Assembly: GCA_009823395.1 (NCBI GenBank)
Contig: CM020502.1
Location: 19,252,444 to 19,316,443, forward strand
DNA from: Thamnaconus septentrionalis
Taxonomy: Eukaryota; Chordata; Actinopteri; Tetraodontiformes; Monacanthidae
DNA length: 64,000 nt
Reading direction: 5' to 3'
This document shows positions 48,001 to 59,160 of the stretch, in pieces. The notes beneath the pieces were generated by a model, which saw only the letters and a program-made list of their open reading frames with translations, had not been told where the DNA came from and ran no database searches. Numbering within the stretch: position 1 is the stretch's first letter; each line of letters starts with the position of its first letter. The translations under genes were made by a program, and so were the position numbers.

Positions 48001-51000
48001 GCGCGACAGGACTAAAAATTCAAGATACCCGCAAATTATTTCTTTCGATGAGCGATTATCCCAATAGATCTAAAAGTTTTGTTATATTAACTCTCGGATT
48101 AGTCAGATAGTTAGATTTGTTCCGGTAAAAATGGGCAGGAGAGTTTGTCTGGTTCAGTATCAGTACTACACACAAACCGTTCAGTAACCACATTTATTAA
48201 CCTGTCCCTGAATGCTGTCCCTCATTTGAAGTGGCTGTCTTTCTATCCCGTTTCCATTTCTTTTTTTTCTTTTTTTTGACTTCGTATCATAGATGACTTC
48301 CGCTTACCGGTCATTTTAGTTGGTTAATTGCTTGTTAACATAAAGATAATGAGCCAATCGTGCAGCAGCACCTCAGTGCATTTAGGCATGTCGTGGTGAA
48401 GACGACTTGCAGACGTTCAAAGTGAGCATCAGAGTGGGTGGAGAAAAGGGATTCAGGTGACTTTGAATGTGGGGAACATGGTTGTCAGAGTCCTGGTTTC
48501 ACAAACTGCTTCTTATCCACTGAGATCTCCACCTTATAATCTCGGTGATCTCTGGGCTTTGCAATAAATGGTCCCAAAAAAAGAGAAGATAATCAGTGAG
48601 TGGCAGTTGTTCCGCTGCAATCTAAAATGTAACCACTCGCAGTTTCTTCTTCAAAATCTCCAAATATTACACACTTAACTTTTAAGTAGCTTGTACGAGC
48701 AAGTTTTACCCATGTGTGAACAGTTGACTCCATATCAGGGAATTTAAATTTGACATTTTTCCTGTTAAAAACTGCCACTGGGACTGATTAGGTATTACAA
48801 GATCAAACGTAGCCTCCCTTTACAGCGGTTGGAACAGTGGTTATACAAGCATATGGTCCACAGAGCCCCTATGGAAAAAGTAAGTACACTCAACATTTGT
48901 CCTTTTATAAACACACCGTGTTCCAAACGCCGTCTTCCTCGGCTGCTGTGGTTAAAGGGCAGAGTGTGACTTTCTGAAACGCTCCAGATCTTCAGGGCCA
49001 AAGGAAAGGAACAGGTCTTAATTGGCGGTAGCAGGGTTGCGTACCCGAGCCGCTCCGACAGCCTTGCATTTAAATGTCAACATCGACTACACGGCCGTGC
49101 ACTCTGCTTACCTGGAGCGACATGCGCAGTTTACCAGCTGGGTGACCTTTCTTTCGGGTTGCCGTTTCCTCGTCGGCTGCGAGGTGATCGGATTGGGCCG
49201 GACTCTCTTCTGTCTGCTCATGCAACTCGAGCGCCGCATGGGGCGTCGGTGCCACGGCAGATAGTTGAATTCAGGAAAATTAGCAGTGACTGGCGGTTGT
49301 CCAATGACCTAGGCCAAAAGATTCTTCCTCTTGGTCACTGTTGGTGTGTCGTGAAGTAGGATTGGAGCCGCTGAGAGCTTTGGTGGATGTTTAACTCCCT
49401 GTTTTATCGACTTCACACACAGGCATTTTACATGTACGTGTAAAAAAATTAAAAGAAAACATCCTGGAAAATTCTTTATGGTATTATTTAGGGATGCACA
49501 GATACCGAGGTTCAGTGCTCGACTCTTACTCGTAAAATATCTGCCGATACATGACACCGATACCAGTTGTGCATGTATTTATATGAGAATTTTGTTACGT
49601 TTTTTGTATGTACTGCAGTGAAACTTCACCCATGTTCTAGATGAACATGCTGAGTAATGTTCAACATCTGTGGAAAAGAAAATGTAACGAAATTAAAACA
49701 TAATTAACGTAATTAAACGATGTTTAATGTCCTTCAGTACTGAAATGCAAGTATTCGTGCTCAACTTGTTCTGTAAATTAAGTGGTATCAGTGCATCCAT
49801 AGTATTATTAGTACCATTGCTACCACTACTGATCTACTACTGAACTGATCTCAAGCTCATAATTAGTCATTATCTCCAACTGACTTCAGCTCCTGTGTTC
49901 CCTGCAGTTGATTGAAGCTTAAGCCTGGTAAACAATGAATAACAGTATTTTAGTATCTGGTCAGTACCCTTGTAATGCATAAAAAGGATAAAAGTAATAG
50001 AAATAAGTTTAGGCAGGGTTATCTCTCAAGAATGATCTTTTTGCCTAGTATTGTTTGACTCGGTTTGCCACGCATGTCTCAGAAAAGGTTGTATGGAAAT
50101 ATTTATTTTAGTTTAACTTGTTTTTTCGCTCCTGTAATCATATCCTGCCTTTACAGTACTAAGTGCGCATATTTATTTTAATCTAAACACATTTCAAATG
50201 TGCACACAACATAATGTATAAAGTATAAAGCATGGCAGGCCAGTTTTGAGAGTTAGTCGACGCGGGTCTGTACTGCTAGACAGTGCAACGCCATTGGAGG
50301 TCTTCAGAGACACAGTTCATTAAGCTCGGGATCACAGGTGACCTCACAGGATCATCAGTCATGGTGGTTTCCACTCTCCCTCCTCCTGCTCTTATCGATC
50401 CTCTTTCATGTTGAGATGCGGGAGGGGGGCTTCGATTGTGAGTGTGCAAAATTTCAGAGACGTACTAGAGAATGGCTGTTATGATATTAACGTTTCAATA
50501 TTGATGTTTACAGCTCTACAACAGTGTTTTGGACTATGTCCAGCTCCGTATGATGCCAAGTACTTTTCAGACAGGTTTATTTCATGCTTGGCTGCTCCTT
50601 TTTGCTTAAGTGGAACCTACAATTAGCTGATTCCAATCATAAAATTGCATGTTGACATTGTTCCTAGTAGCCACTCTTCTTAATCCTTCAAGTCTCCCTT
50701 GAAAAAATTGGCTGCTTTCTCACCTGGACTATGTTTACTTTAGCCCACAAATGACATTTGCACATCTCCAATTGTGTAATTTGGCTCAACGGTTGAATTG
50801 CACATTAAAGGTTAAGTGTGTAATATTTGACGATTTTTAAGAAGTGACAGCGACATCAAGTGGTTACATTTTAGTTTGCAGGGACTCTGTACATTCTCTC
50901 CCCCAAATTTGCCAGTGAACTACGGTGGCCTGCGAGCATAAACCTCAATACTTTGTCCACCTTATTTGTTGGTTTATGTGAAGGCGTGAGCGTTCACCCG

Positions 51001-54000
51001 AAATATGGAAGCGCTGTCATTCGGGCTGTATTGTCCACACCAGGCTTCCTTAGAAATATGGCAGTGCAAGATGGCAGCTAACTGGGAGCAAGACCCTTAA
51101 ACTATGTATTTTCCTTATGTACTTATGTGACCCTGAAGGGCATATATGAAACCAAATTATTTTTATTATACTGTGAGTATAAACTTTCATTCATGTATTT
51201 ATGGGCTGTATATTCTGATTTTACCAATATAAAACTCATGATTTAAGCCATATTTTATACATTGGACCTTTAAATTGGTAACATTCCTCTTCGACGTTTG
51301 AGCAGATCGCCACACATCGCATTAAACACACACCAAAAGACCAAAGTTCAGAATATCTTGAGAAAGCCAATGAAAGAGAGGAGCCCACAGTGCCCTGGTT
51401 AATTAGACAGCAGTACAGACCTGAGACCATACGATCCATATTGACAAGGGATCATTTTGCAACCGTTGCCAGGCAGCACAAATAAAAGCCGTTTGTTGCG
51501 GTTGCTGCTTCGGTTGCGTTCTCGCTGCATACAAACCTCTGCAAGGTTTGTATAGAGTTGAGCCACATGGTGTCACGGTGGGATTTGTTGTGTTCATACA
51601 TGATTAAAAAAAATAAGAAGCCAAAATCTCCATCTGATAAAATAAATGTAAAGGCGGCCTTGGATTATCTGACAGATTCAAGTGGAATGCCCAATACTGT
51701 GCCACATTATCCAAGACTATTTAGAGCCTAAGCGTGCCACTTCATCTGAATAACGTCATCTTACTATTTCTCCTGCCGTGCTTTTCATTTCAAACAGAGT
51801 GACAGCCGGATCCGAGACAAATCTGTCACCGCACTGTTGCAAGTTGTCTGGTTTCTTCGGCCTTTTGTCATCCAGCCGACTCTGTCGGTATTTTGACATT
51901 AACTCTTCAAAAGTCATTCACATAAAAAAAAAAAAATGTCTGGAGCCTTTGAATGAACTCTGAAATATTTCGCACTTGAGCCCGTTCCATTTAAGCAATG
52001 TTTTCACATTGGCGTTACGCAACTACCCCTGAATAACCTCGGCGAAGCCAGTAACGTCTTGTTTGGGGGGGATAAAAAAAAAGGATGCTTTCAAAGTCCC
52101 TTTCAGCAGAAAAGAGCGACTCTGTTCTCTGCGTTTGAGCGCTTCCTTCGCCTCAGAGTGGGCAGAGGTGAGGAAATGTGTGAATTCTTGTTGTGGGTTG
52201 TTCCCATGAGAGTCAGACTTGCCCTTGTTCCAAGAGCTTTATTGTGAACAGCCCGAGTGGTGACCCAAAGCTAATGAACCGCTCGGGTATAAGCAGAGGG
52301 TTGGGGAGGTCTTTCTTTCTCCTGTTTCCGCAGACTTAGCAGTTATTGTTATTTTTTTGTAGCCTGAACACACTGTTTAGAAACTTGGCCGATCAGCTTA
52401 CTTTACATCCAGTCAAGCAATTCGACAACGGCTAAAACCAGCAGTTGTAGCGAAGGTGTTTTCGTCTCCAAGAAAACCAATGCACCAACCAAATTCAAGG
52501 TTTTCTGGGTTCGTTCTGCAAGTCTCGACACTCGGATATGTCAGCGGTCTGGCTATTTTGCAAGGTCATCATTCCCCAGCGGTGCGCAACACGTTGGCAT
52601 CCGCTTCCTCCTCAAGGTCTCACCTCAGGAGACCTCCACTGCGTGATGCTCTCTATGTTTTAGAAGGGTTGGGTTGAGGCATCTGGACTTGTTTTGCTAT
52701 TTTGAAGACGTTTCGCCTCTAAAGCGAAAGCTTCTCCAGTTTTTAAGATGGTTGGAGAGTTGCAGGTATTTAACCAACAGCAGAAGGTTAGAGGTGGGCT
52801 GGTGAAGGCTGTTGGTCCCTCCTATTGGTAAAGTTGTTGATTGTGCTAATAGGGTGAAGCTCTCTATGTTGTCAAATTGACATTTAAGTTAAATGGATGT
52901 GGTGCATGAGAAAAAATTCATCCGGTGATGACTGTTAAGTCCTAGTTGGTTGTGAAGAATTGTGTGAATGAAGTTATGCCTTAAAGGTCCAGTGTGTAAA
53001 CTTTGGCTTGATTTAGAATTTTTACATTGGTAAAAATCCCTACACATTAATAAAAATGTATTGCTCACAGCACAAAAAAAAAAAATCTTTTAAAATTACA
53101 TTTTTTTTATTTTTTTTTACAAAAGTCTAACTAATCACTGTCACTACCACTAATCACACTCTCCTCTAACCTTAAGCGTGCCTCTTTGGGGAGGCGCAGC
53201 CAGGGCGAGTCAATTTAGCCCCCAAAAAATGCCACATTCTGAACATGAAGAATTCAAATTAGTTGAAGCCTGACAACAACGAAGGTGTGAAGGGAAAGCA
53301 GACCTCATTAGGAGCCACCTCACGTCTCGGGGCAATTAGCAGGCTTGGAAGGAAATGCTTTGAGCTTTGATTGGTCAATTCTCTGCCCAGTGGATGACCT
53401 GATGAGGACCTGTGTGTGTGTGTGTAGGTCATCGTAGTTCACTGGCAAACTCGCGAGCAGGATGGTGAATGAAAGAGCGCTGCAATCTAAAATATGACCA
53501 CTTGATGTCGCTGTTTCCTTTCAAAATCTCTTAATATTACACACTTAACCTTTAAGTCTTGCTGTGTTTGCTTGATAGAAAACTCGTACTATTTCTTTTC
53601 ATCTGAACTGTTCCCAGACCCATTTCCTTCTTCCATAATAATCAATTGGTTTGAATTAAAAAAAAAAAGAAATGAAGAAAAAGTACTTCTTGAACATTTA
53701 CTTAGACACGTATTGAAGCAGGTAATTCATTCACTTGAGTATAGCTTTGACTGTCAGCTGTTACCTCATAACAGCGTCCATGCCCTGGTTGGAGTCTGGC
53801 TTTTACGGAACTCCATTTTCAGCTCGGTTGGCCGTGGCGGCAAAGTGGCCCCGGGGGGAGCCGCCACAATGTGCTTTAAAAAGTTTCACGCTTTGCACTT
53901 TGCCTTGCCTGCTGATTACAGTGAGAGGGGAAAAAACGGATGCCGTGGCAAGTTTTCGAAGCAGTGTTTGCAATGGCTCGCTAATGCTTCCACCTCCGCT

Positions 54001-55970
54001 AAGGTTACAAGTCCCGCTCCTGGCTAAGTGAACTGTAGGTCGTTTCTTCTAAAGGCCATCGTCAGAAGTGGGACTCGGCTGCACTTTCAGCATAACATAC
54101 AGAGGCTTTGGAAGCTAAATGCTCTCTCTACTATACACGGCATACACGAAATTCACTCACTTTTTCTACCTTTCTGTACTTTTTAAAGCAAGGTACTTGA
54201 AAAATACTTGGATTCACAGTATGATGATTGCTCACCTATCTATGAATAGATTTTTTCGGTGAAGGAAGATTGGGTAGCATGGATTTTAGTAAAACAGAGC
54301 TTAAATATTGTGGCATTCTTGGATCACTTTTACTGTCATGTAAATCATGTTTGCAAATTGCTGCTTGAATGTTTTGCCTAGTTTTACTAGCATCAGCTCC
54401 AAATATTTAAAATAACTTGCGTGCCAACATTCCCTACACTGTCCCCAGTCCATATTAAAATACTCAAGAATAGTCACAGTTTGTATAAACCTGGTCTCAT
54501 ACCAATTTATGATTGGCAATTTGTCCAGTGGTCATTATCATCGGTTTTATTTAGTAACAGTTTATATTTCATTTTACTTTTATGTGTTTGGGGAAACAAC
54601 AAATTGACCGTATTCGTCACTTTATTGCAAGCAAATGGTTTCTTGCACGTTTATGACAACCCATATGTCTGCATATACACTTATACAGACATAACAGACA
54701 ATGTGCCCCATAATTTGACCCATTTCAAAATAAAATACTATTTTAAGATGTAAAAAACGCGATTAAAATCACTTTACAAATGCGAGTTGCTTCAAAAAAA
54801 TTGCTGATATGAAGGAAACAAAGAAATTAGAAGCTAAAATTAGTTGTCTACCCTGAGGGTCGTTCTCATTTAAACTGGTGGAGCAAATAGAGCTGAAGGA
54901 AAATCAACACCACACGTTGTTTCTTGTGTTTTCCTTTCTTTCTTTTTTTTTTGATCACCAAAAAAAAACAAAAAAAAACAAATCAAGTCCCGCCCCAGGC
55001 AGCCGTTGTACCTTTGCCGAGCCTCTTTGGCTGAAACAACCCACCACCTGTAATGAGACTGGCTTTGTGCCAGTAATGGTCGCAGCACCAGCAACTCCCC
55101 CTACTATTTACTAATAAAAGAGTCCGCGCACTAAATGCTGCAAATTTGCAGCGTCAATATCCCCACCTAAATTGCATTGACATAATACCTGCCAATAGGT
55201 TAACCCTCTCAACGATCAGGAGCCCTTCGGCGTCGTGAACGTAAGATTGATGAGACGCCGGAGCTGCGCGTTCCGTCTTCTCCTACCTGCAGCTCATCTC
55301 GCTAAACGGATTTGCACTAGTAGCTTGCACTATTTAGCGGATAGAAAATGAATGTAGTGAAACTCTTATTTTTTTTTTTTTTTCTTTTTTTTTTCAACTG
55401 TGGTATGTATTTTGACTAGATTATAGACTGCACATATTTATTTTGAAGCCTTGGAGCCAATGCTGGGATATCCGAGCTGCAACTAACCGTCTCATCTGGC
55501 GGTAGTGAGATTTGAGGAAACATTGTTTTAACAGTATTGATGGTTTTTGACAAAGAGGTCATTCATTTATTTTTTTCTTGTTTTTAACTATATTTATTTG
55601 ATTTATTTTTAGTATGTGTTTCACTATTTTTTTTGCTTTTGTAGCATACAGCTTCACTTTAAAGGCATAGTCTTGATGTGCACAACTTCCTTGAAGTTTT
55701 TTTTTTATCCTTCATTTGTAATGGAGCACTAGAAATGAAATGTCACATATGGCTGTGCTGTGTTTTTTTTGTAAAAAGACACAAAGACAAAGCAGAATGA
55801 CTGAGTGTGTTTTTTTTCTCTCATACTTGGTGAACTACTTTTGACCGTGGCCTCCTTAGTGATATAACTCATAAACTAGGCTGGTTTGTCATCGAAGTAG
55901 AAGTGGATCACAAGAGTGTGGCGCTCATTGCGACTTCACAAGTTGATCTCCCTTCAACTCTCGGCTCCCA

Positions 55971-56008
<38 letters not shown>

Positions 56009-56601
56009 CAGGGCTGCCACACAGGGCTTTGTCTGTCTGTGACTTGCAACCTATTAATTAAAGTTCAGGGCCGAACATGAACTAAAAGAACAGTTTGGCC
56101 GGGTTTGAAAGGAATAAATGTGGATAAAATGATCACAGCGCAATGCACCACTGATGCAGTATCATCAAATACCATCATGTGCAATGAAAAAGCCAAAGGT
56201 CTTCAAGACTGATTTAATATCCGACAATAATGTAAGCTTATTTCGCAGAGTGGTTCGAAATAAAACGTGGAATTGAAAATAAAAATCTTAGCTTTCAGAC
56301 ACCTCTCGCAATAGCTCCTTTTTTCTAAAAAAATAAAACAGGTGGATGACATCTTGGGCGAGGAGAGCGACAACGAGAGCGATGGCCGGGGGAAGGATAA
56401 GGTCATAGCCGAGGAGGAGGATCCGCAGGAGCAGAACCAGCACCAGCAACAGCAGCAACAGCAGCAGCAGCAGCAGCAGCAGGAGCAGCATCCAGGAGCT
56501 GGACACATATCAAGAGTGGGGCTCAGTCCTCAGGCACCAGTCCCAGAGGAGAAGATCCAGACTCCATCCACTGAGGACGCTTCCTCAAGTTGTCTGCCAA
56601 G
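28619..56601 (+). CDS. ctdp1: RNA polymerase II CTD phosphatase FCP1, exons 1-12 (3' end beyond window)
   Basis: FCP1 is a nuclear Mg2+-dependent phosphatase that removes phosphates from the RNA polymerase II CTD and works with TFIIF. Exons: 28619-28923, 30582-30665, 31343-31436, 31759-31887, 32599-32749, 33966-34056, 34461-34627, 37429-38388, 41668-41809, 41907-42131, 44908-45061, 56342-56601; all phases match. About 920 codons are present; human is 961. Order: N-terminal biotinyl-like half domain, cysteine pair (CAECGQ), FCPH phosphatase domain with the catalytic DLDQT motif (31828-31842) and IIDDRED (exon 7), a 320-codon mostly disordered acidic exon 8, a BRCT domain split between exons 8 and 9 (IVFSGLYPTN ... 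VVNPDWLWSC), and the conserved QPSMSETMPLYTLCKEDLE block. The acidic C-terminal TFIIF-binding tail is not in the window. Odd: a 13-residue glutamine run in exon 12. Confidence 0.97.
29119..29841. mobile_element. Element with 20-bp inverted ends and 15-bp flanking direct repeats
   Basis: Starts GAGATTTCTTTCCCTAGGAG and ends with CTCCTAGGGAAAGAAATCTC, its exact reverse complement. Inverted similarity continues inward (GATAACCACGCC, GATTGGTC). Flanked by identical CGCTGACATGCTACC at 29102-29116 and 29842-29856. No transposase frame. In CTDP1 intron 1. Confidence 0.85.
30137..30241. mobile_element. Tc1-like MITE, family A fragment
   Basis: The left end (ACACTACCAGTCAAAAG) is joined to an internal segment (AAAGGTGGCTATTTTGAAGA) with a deletion between them; the right end is missing. 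In CTDP1 intron 1. Confidence 0.7.
30458..30540. repeat. (CTTA)n then (CATT)n microsatellite
   Basis: About twelve ACTT units followed by seven CATT units, ending 41 bp before CTDP1 exon 2. Confidence 0.95.
34722..34752. repeat. (CT)n microsatellite
   Basis: About 15 CT units preceded by a run of G residues, 95 bp after CTDP1 exon 7. Confidence 0.95.
35709..36010. mobile_element. hAT-like MITE (CAGTGGTTCTCAA type)
   Basis: Left end CAGTGGTTCTCAACTGGTGG; right end GCGACCCACCAGTTGAGTAA, an inverted pair. Interior holds a (TA)n/poly-T tract (35879-35915). In CTDP1 intron 7. Confidence 0.65.
36110..36470. promoter_or_regulatory. Candidate conserved enhancer in CTDP1 intron 7
   Basis: Unique, balanced-composition sequence with clustered sites: CATTATCAGATTGTCTCATT, ATCAATTAATGATGG (homeodomain), CAGCTG (E box) and GCTCTAATTGCC. 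It stands out from the AT-rich, repeat-filled intron. Inferred from texture only. Confidence 0.3.
38458..38597. mobile_element. hAT-like repeat fragment (CAGTGGTTCTCAA type)
   Basis: GGTGGTTCTCAAGTGGTAGA and the shared interior GAAGTCGCAACCCAAATTTA, as at 35709. It abuts the family-A fragment at 38598. Confidence 0.55.
38598..38669. mobile_element. Tc1-like MITE, family A internal fragment
   Basis: Shares the internal segment ATGAAAGGTGGCTATTTTGA and the following AATTTAAATATAAAACGTG with other family-A copies; both ends are missing. Confidence 0.65.
38972..39041. repeat. (TG)n microsatellite
   Basis: About 35 uninterrupted TG units in CTDP1 intron 8. Confidence 0.97.
39195..39660. mobile_element. 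Degenerate transposon-like sequence
   Basis: Phrases such as GGATTGAGGTCAGGCGGG and CCGGCCAATCGAGCTC resemble dispersed teleost DNA-transposon sequence, but no ends or frames could be defined. Confidence 0.3.
40996..41386. mobile_element. Tc1-like MITE, family A copy inserted into a family-C element
   Basis: Inverted ends with TA borders, interrupting a family-C repeat whose halves continue at 40862-40995 and 41387-41532. Carries a telomeric-repeat insertion at 41071-41102. Confidence 0.85.
41071..41102 (+). repeat. Interstitial telomeric repeat, five units of GGTTAG
   Basis: Five perfect head-to-tail hexamers inside the family-A element, next to a local inverted duplication (41103-41150). 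Other family-A copies have neither. Confidence 0.95.
42388..42600 (+). mobile_element. Family-C MITE, copy 4 (left half)
   Basis: Contains the left end (TTAAAGGTTAAGTGTTTAAT), GAAACAGCGACATCAAGTG and CCAGTGAACTACAGTGGCC; right half absent. In CTDP1 intron 10. Confidence 0.8.
43740..43990. promoter_or_regulatory. Candidate conserved enhancer in CTDP1 intron 10
   Basis: Ends with CTGATTACATTATTTATTG, TTTTGCCATTATTGCAATTG and further AT-rich homeodomain/POU-like sites next to GC-richer unique sequence. Inferred from texture only. Confidence 0.3.
44575..44814 (-). mobile_element. Family-C MITE, copy 5 (left half, reversed)
   Basis: Reverse orientation: GGACAATCCAGTGTG, CACCGTAGTTCACTGGCAA, CTTGATGTCGCTGTTTC and the terminal TTAACCTTTAA in that order. 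Confidence 0.8.
45990..46270. promoter_or_regulatory. Candidate conserved enhancer in CTDP1 intron 11
   Basis: Dense homeodomain cores: GATTAATTGAAATCTAATC, CAATTGAGG, GCGCAATTGG, GAGGTTAATTAAC. Unique sequence. Inferred. Confidence 0.3.
46981..47007. repeat. (AC)n microsatellite
   Basis: About 13 AC units in CTDP1 intron 11. Confidence 0.95.
48595..48690 (-). mobile_element. Family-C MITE, copy 6 (terminal fragment)
   Basis: Only the last ~95 bp: CTGCAATCTAAAATGTAACC through ATATTACACACTTAACTTT. Confidence 0.7.
49492..49799. mobile_element. Family-B repeat, copy 4
   Basis: Bounded by GGATGCACAGATACC and GGTATCAGTGCATCC, a 15-bp inverted pair with one mismatch. Internal GTTCTAGATGAACATGCTGA matches copies 1-3. 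About 308 bp, so probably near full length. Confidence 0.8.
50805..51274 (+). mobile_element. Family-C MITE, copy 7 (full length)
   Basis: About 470 bp with inverted ends TTAAAGGTTAAGTGTGTAAT and TATACATTGGACCTTTAA. The order of internal blocks defines the family. No coding capacity on either strand. Confidence 0.85.
52440..52880. mobile_element. Retroelement-like dispersed fragment
   Basis: Contains GAAGACGTTTCGCCTCTAAA and GCTTCTCCAG, phrases common in a dispersed teleost retroelement family, probably Penelope-like. No reading frame kept. Confidence 0.4.
52984..53555 (-). mobile_element. Family-C MITE, copy 8 (ends separated by unrelated sequence)
   Basis: The right end (TTAAAGGTCCAGTGTGTAAA) at 52984 to about 53060 and the left part (CATCGTAGTTCACTGGCAA to TTAACCTTTAA) at 53427-53555, in reverse orientation, with about 365 bp of other sequence between. 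Confidence 0.7.
55974..56010. repeat. (CA)n microsatellite
   Basis: About 17 CA units with one CG interruption in CTDP1 intron 11. Confidence 0.95.
56444..56482 (+). repeat. ctdp1: CAG/CAA repeat coding for polyglutamine in CTDP1 exon 12
   Basis: Thirteen consecutive Gln codons, mostly CAG with CAA interruptions near the 5' side, ending in eight pure CAG codons. A further Gln-His-Gln-Gln flank extends the Gln-rich stretch. I do not recall such a run in the mammalian protein at this point. Confidence 0.9.
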
Positions 56602-56762
56602 GTAAGGAGAAACGAAAAAAGTTCATTGCAAAATACAGCAGCACATTCCTGCCACCCATATCACGTTATATGTGAAACTGTCACATTTTTACATGATAGT
56701 TATCACGAAATGACAAATACAAAAAAGCGCTTAGCCCGTGATCTATTCTAATTACTATGGAA

Positions 56763-56964
56763 GTGCATTGTTGCCACACTAGTGAAAAAAACGTTATAAC
56801 GTGAAAATTATCGAAAAATGACGTGATGGTTTCACCTTTTTATGTGATAAATTTCACGTTATAACGTGAAACTTTCACAAACGGACTTGAAAATTATCAC
56901 GAAATAATGTGATAATTTTCACATTATAACGTGAAATTTATCACCTAGTGTGGCAGCAATGTGC
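56763..56964. mobile_element. Hairpin MITE related to the 5058-5650 element
   Basis: Terminal inverted repeats GTGCATTGTTGCCACACTAG (56763-56782) and CTAGTGTGGCAGCAATGTGC (56945-56964), two mismatches in 20. Between them are repeated inverted TTATAACGTGAAA motifs. A degenerate further end lies at about 56633-56655. In CTDP1 intron 12. Confidence 0.8.
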
Positions 56965-58782
56965 TATAGCAAAACAAACAACATCATGTTTTCTCTCCCC
57001 GCGTATTCCTTTTGGCTCTTAATCGCATCGTCAGTGGCAACTTTTTGGCAACTGATCCATTTAAATCTTTCAAAAGAAAGTAATCATTTCAAATATACAT
57101 CCCCCAACGCCCCCCACTCCCACCTCTTCTCGCCACAGGCTATAATCACAGCGCACCTCTTAATCAGCGGCGTCACGCTGAAAGCCAGACAGTCTGCCCT
57201 TCGTTGCCATGGGGAGGGAAGTCAAACACGCGGCGCACAGTTCGAGGAGAATCGGCTCCTATAGAGCCTCGCCGTGCCGCTCAAAGCGCATTTCTCCAGG
57301 CCGATTTTGTCGCCTTTTGCCGACGTTTGTAGAAGTGCAAATTTGCCGGGTATTCACGTCGAAAACTTTGAATTTCTTCCGCGGTCCCTCGTGATCCGCC
57401 GTGCCGATCCGCACAAAAGAAACAGTTTACTCTGTACGTGTTGGCTCTTGCGAGCGTGACTTGTTCAAGTCGAGGGGGAAACTGCACTACACTGCACTAC
57501 ACTGCATTCCATTCTCGCTGACCTTGTATTTTGAACTGTGCGAGTGCTCGCACGAGGCTGCAAGGAACACTTGGGCTGAGAACACGGCGGTAATTTCATG
57601 AGAGGTGTGCAGGCGTTTTCCATTTTGTTTTTTTAAGCTGTCGAATACAGTTTTGTGTATTACAGCATATAGTGGTGAAAATGGTCAAAAGGTTTTTTTT
57701 AGGTGACAAATTAAGCAAAAAAGAAAATTGAAATTGAAAACCATACAAACAGCAAAACTTGGTTGTTTTGGTGCCCCTGTTTTGAGCACTGTACATATGG
57801 ATTTCCAAACACACTGATTCTGGACTGACACGGTGACTCAGGTGGCTCGTAACTTGGTTTATTTTTATATTGACATGTGTTGTGATTACTTAAAGAAGTT
57901 GGTTTTCTTTTTCTTTTCGTCCCGATCGCCATTCTTACTAGTTCTTCAAGTCTGGCACATAATAGACGTACACCTGTTGCTAAGATACCGCAGTGATGTG
58001 GAAAATCAAGCTCCAACCGTCCTTTTGTTGTTCCATCTACATCTAAAAACAATTTTGCCTTCGCCTCCGTTCACTGCTATGTATTTTTTGTAAAGGCAGC
58101 GTTTGAAATACACAAACGCTGTTCACATGATCATAGATTCGATCCGATGGCCGTAAATGTGCTTTAAGTACATTCAGAAAACCCAGATTGCGGTTGCTTA
58201 TTTGTCATTATTTTTGTTTTTCTGCTAGTTAAGTTCTGGCCCACTGAGCGTGTAGGAGTTCCACCCACGCTGCCAAACTCATGTTTTTTTAGAAATCAAG
58301 CAGTTTTAAGAATTAGTGTTTGTAGTCTCCGTTAATGACAAAAAAAAAAAAAAAAATTGAAACTCCTATAATATGCATTTATTTATCTTACTCCTAGTCA
58401 TTGATCATCATTCAATGGCACAGTTCTTATTGATAGATTTCCTTCATAAATTAGCTTTCTTGTGTATCTTCCTCAATCGACTAAAGCACTTGATTTTTGA
58501 GACAAAAATTAGTTTGAATCAACTTTCTGTTTCTTAAATTTAATACATCCAAGATTGTTTGTTTTTCCGCATGGCAGTTTGCCTACTGATGTTTTTTTTT
58601 TTTTAAGCATCTACTCTGGATGTGATGGTTGAGATTTGGAATCTTGCTGTTAAAGTTGTTGAAAGAACCCCCATGCCGTGACGATACAGGGAATATTTTG
58701 TCATGATGTATTTTTAGTCTCCGAATGTTGCTGTGAATATGGCAATCTTGGCTGCGGCAGTGAAGAAAATTGATCGTAATTA

Positions 58783-58820
58783 TGGTGTGTGTGTGTGTGT
58801 GTGTGTGCGCGCACACGCGC
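58783..58820. repeat. (TG)n then (CG/CA) microsatellite
   Basis: Alternating purine-pyrimidine run of about 38 bp (TG, then GCGCGCACACGCGCAC), the kind that can adopt Z-DNA. Confidence 0.9.
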
Positions 58821-58980
58821 ACTCCACTGAGAGAGTCCTCCAGTCGCGCTTCCTGCTTCCCTCCTGCTAAGTCGTTTTGTGAAATCCACCTGTGTCCATC
58901 CTGCCGGGACAAATTGAGATGTTTGCCAGAAGCGCTGTTGTTATCATTTCCCCCTCACAGCGAGTAAGTTTTTGTCAGTT

Positions 58981-59160
<180 letters not shown>

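Larger units (their letters stand above)
45062..56341 (+). other. ctdp1: CTDP1 intron 11 (11.3 kb)
   Basis: Bounded by GAG|GTGAGC and ACAG|GTGGAT. Contains family-C copies 6, 7 and 8, family-B copy 4, a retroelement-like fragment, CA microsatellites and unique stretches. I find no second gene on either strand: the open frames are short, lack family patterns, and many start at non-ATG codons. Confidence 0.8.

Noticed and set aside
53572..54027. 151-codon frame in CTDP1 intron 11
   Set aside because: No family pattern, ordinary length for chance in this much sequence, and no supporting splice structure.
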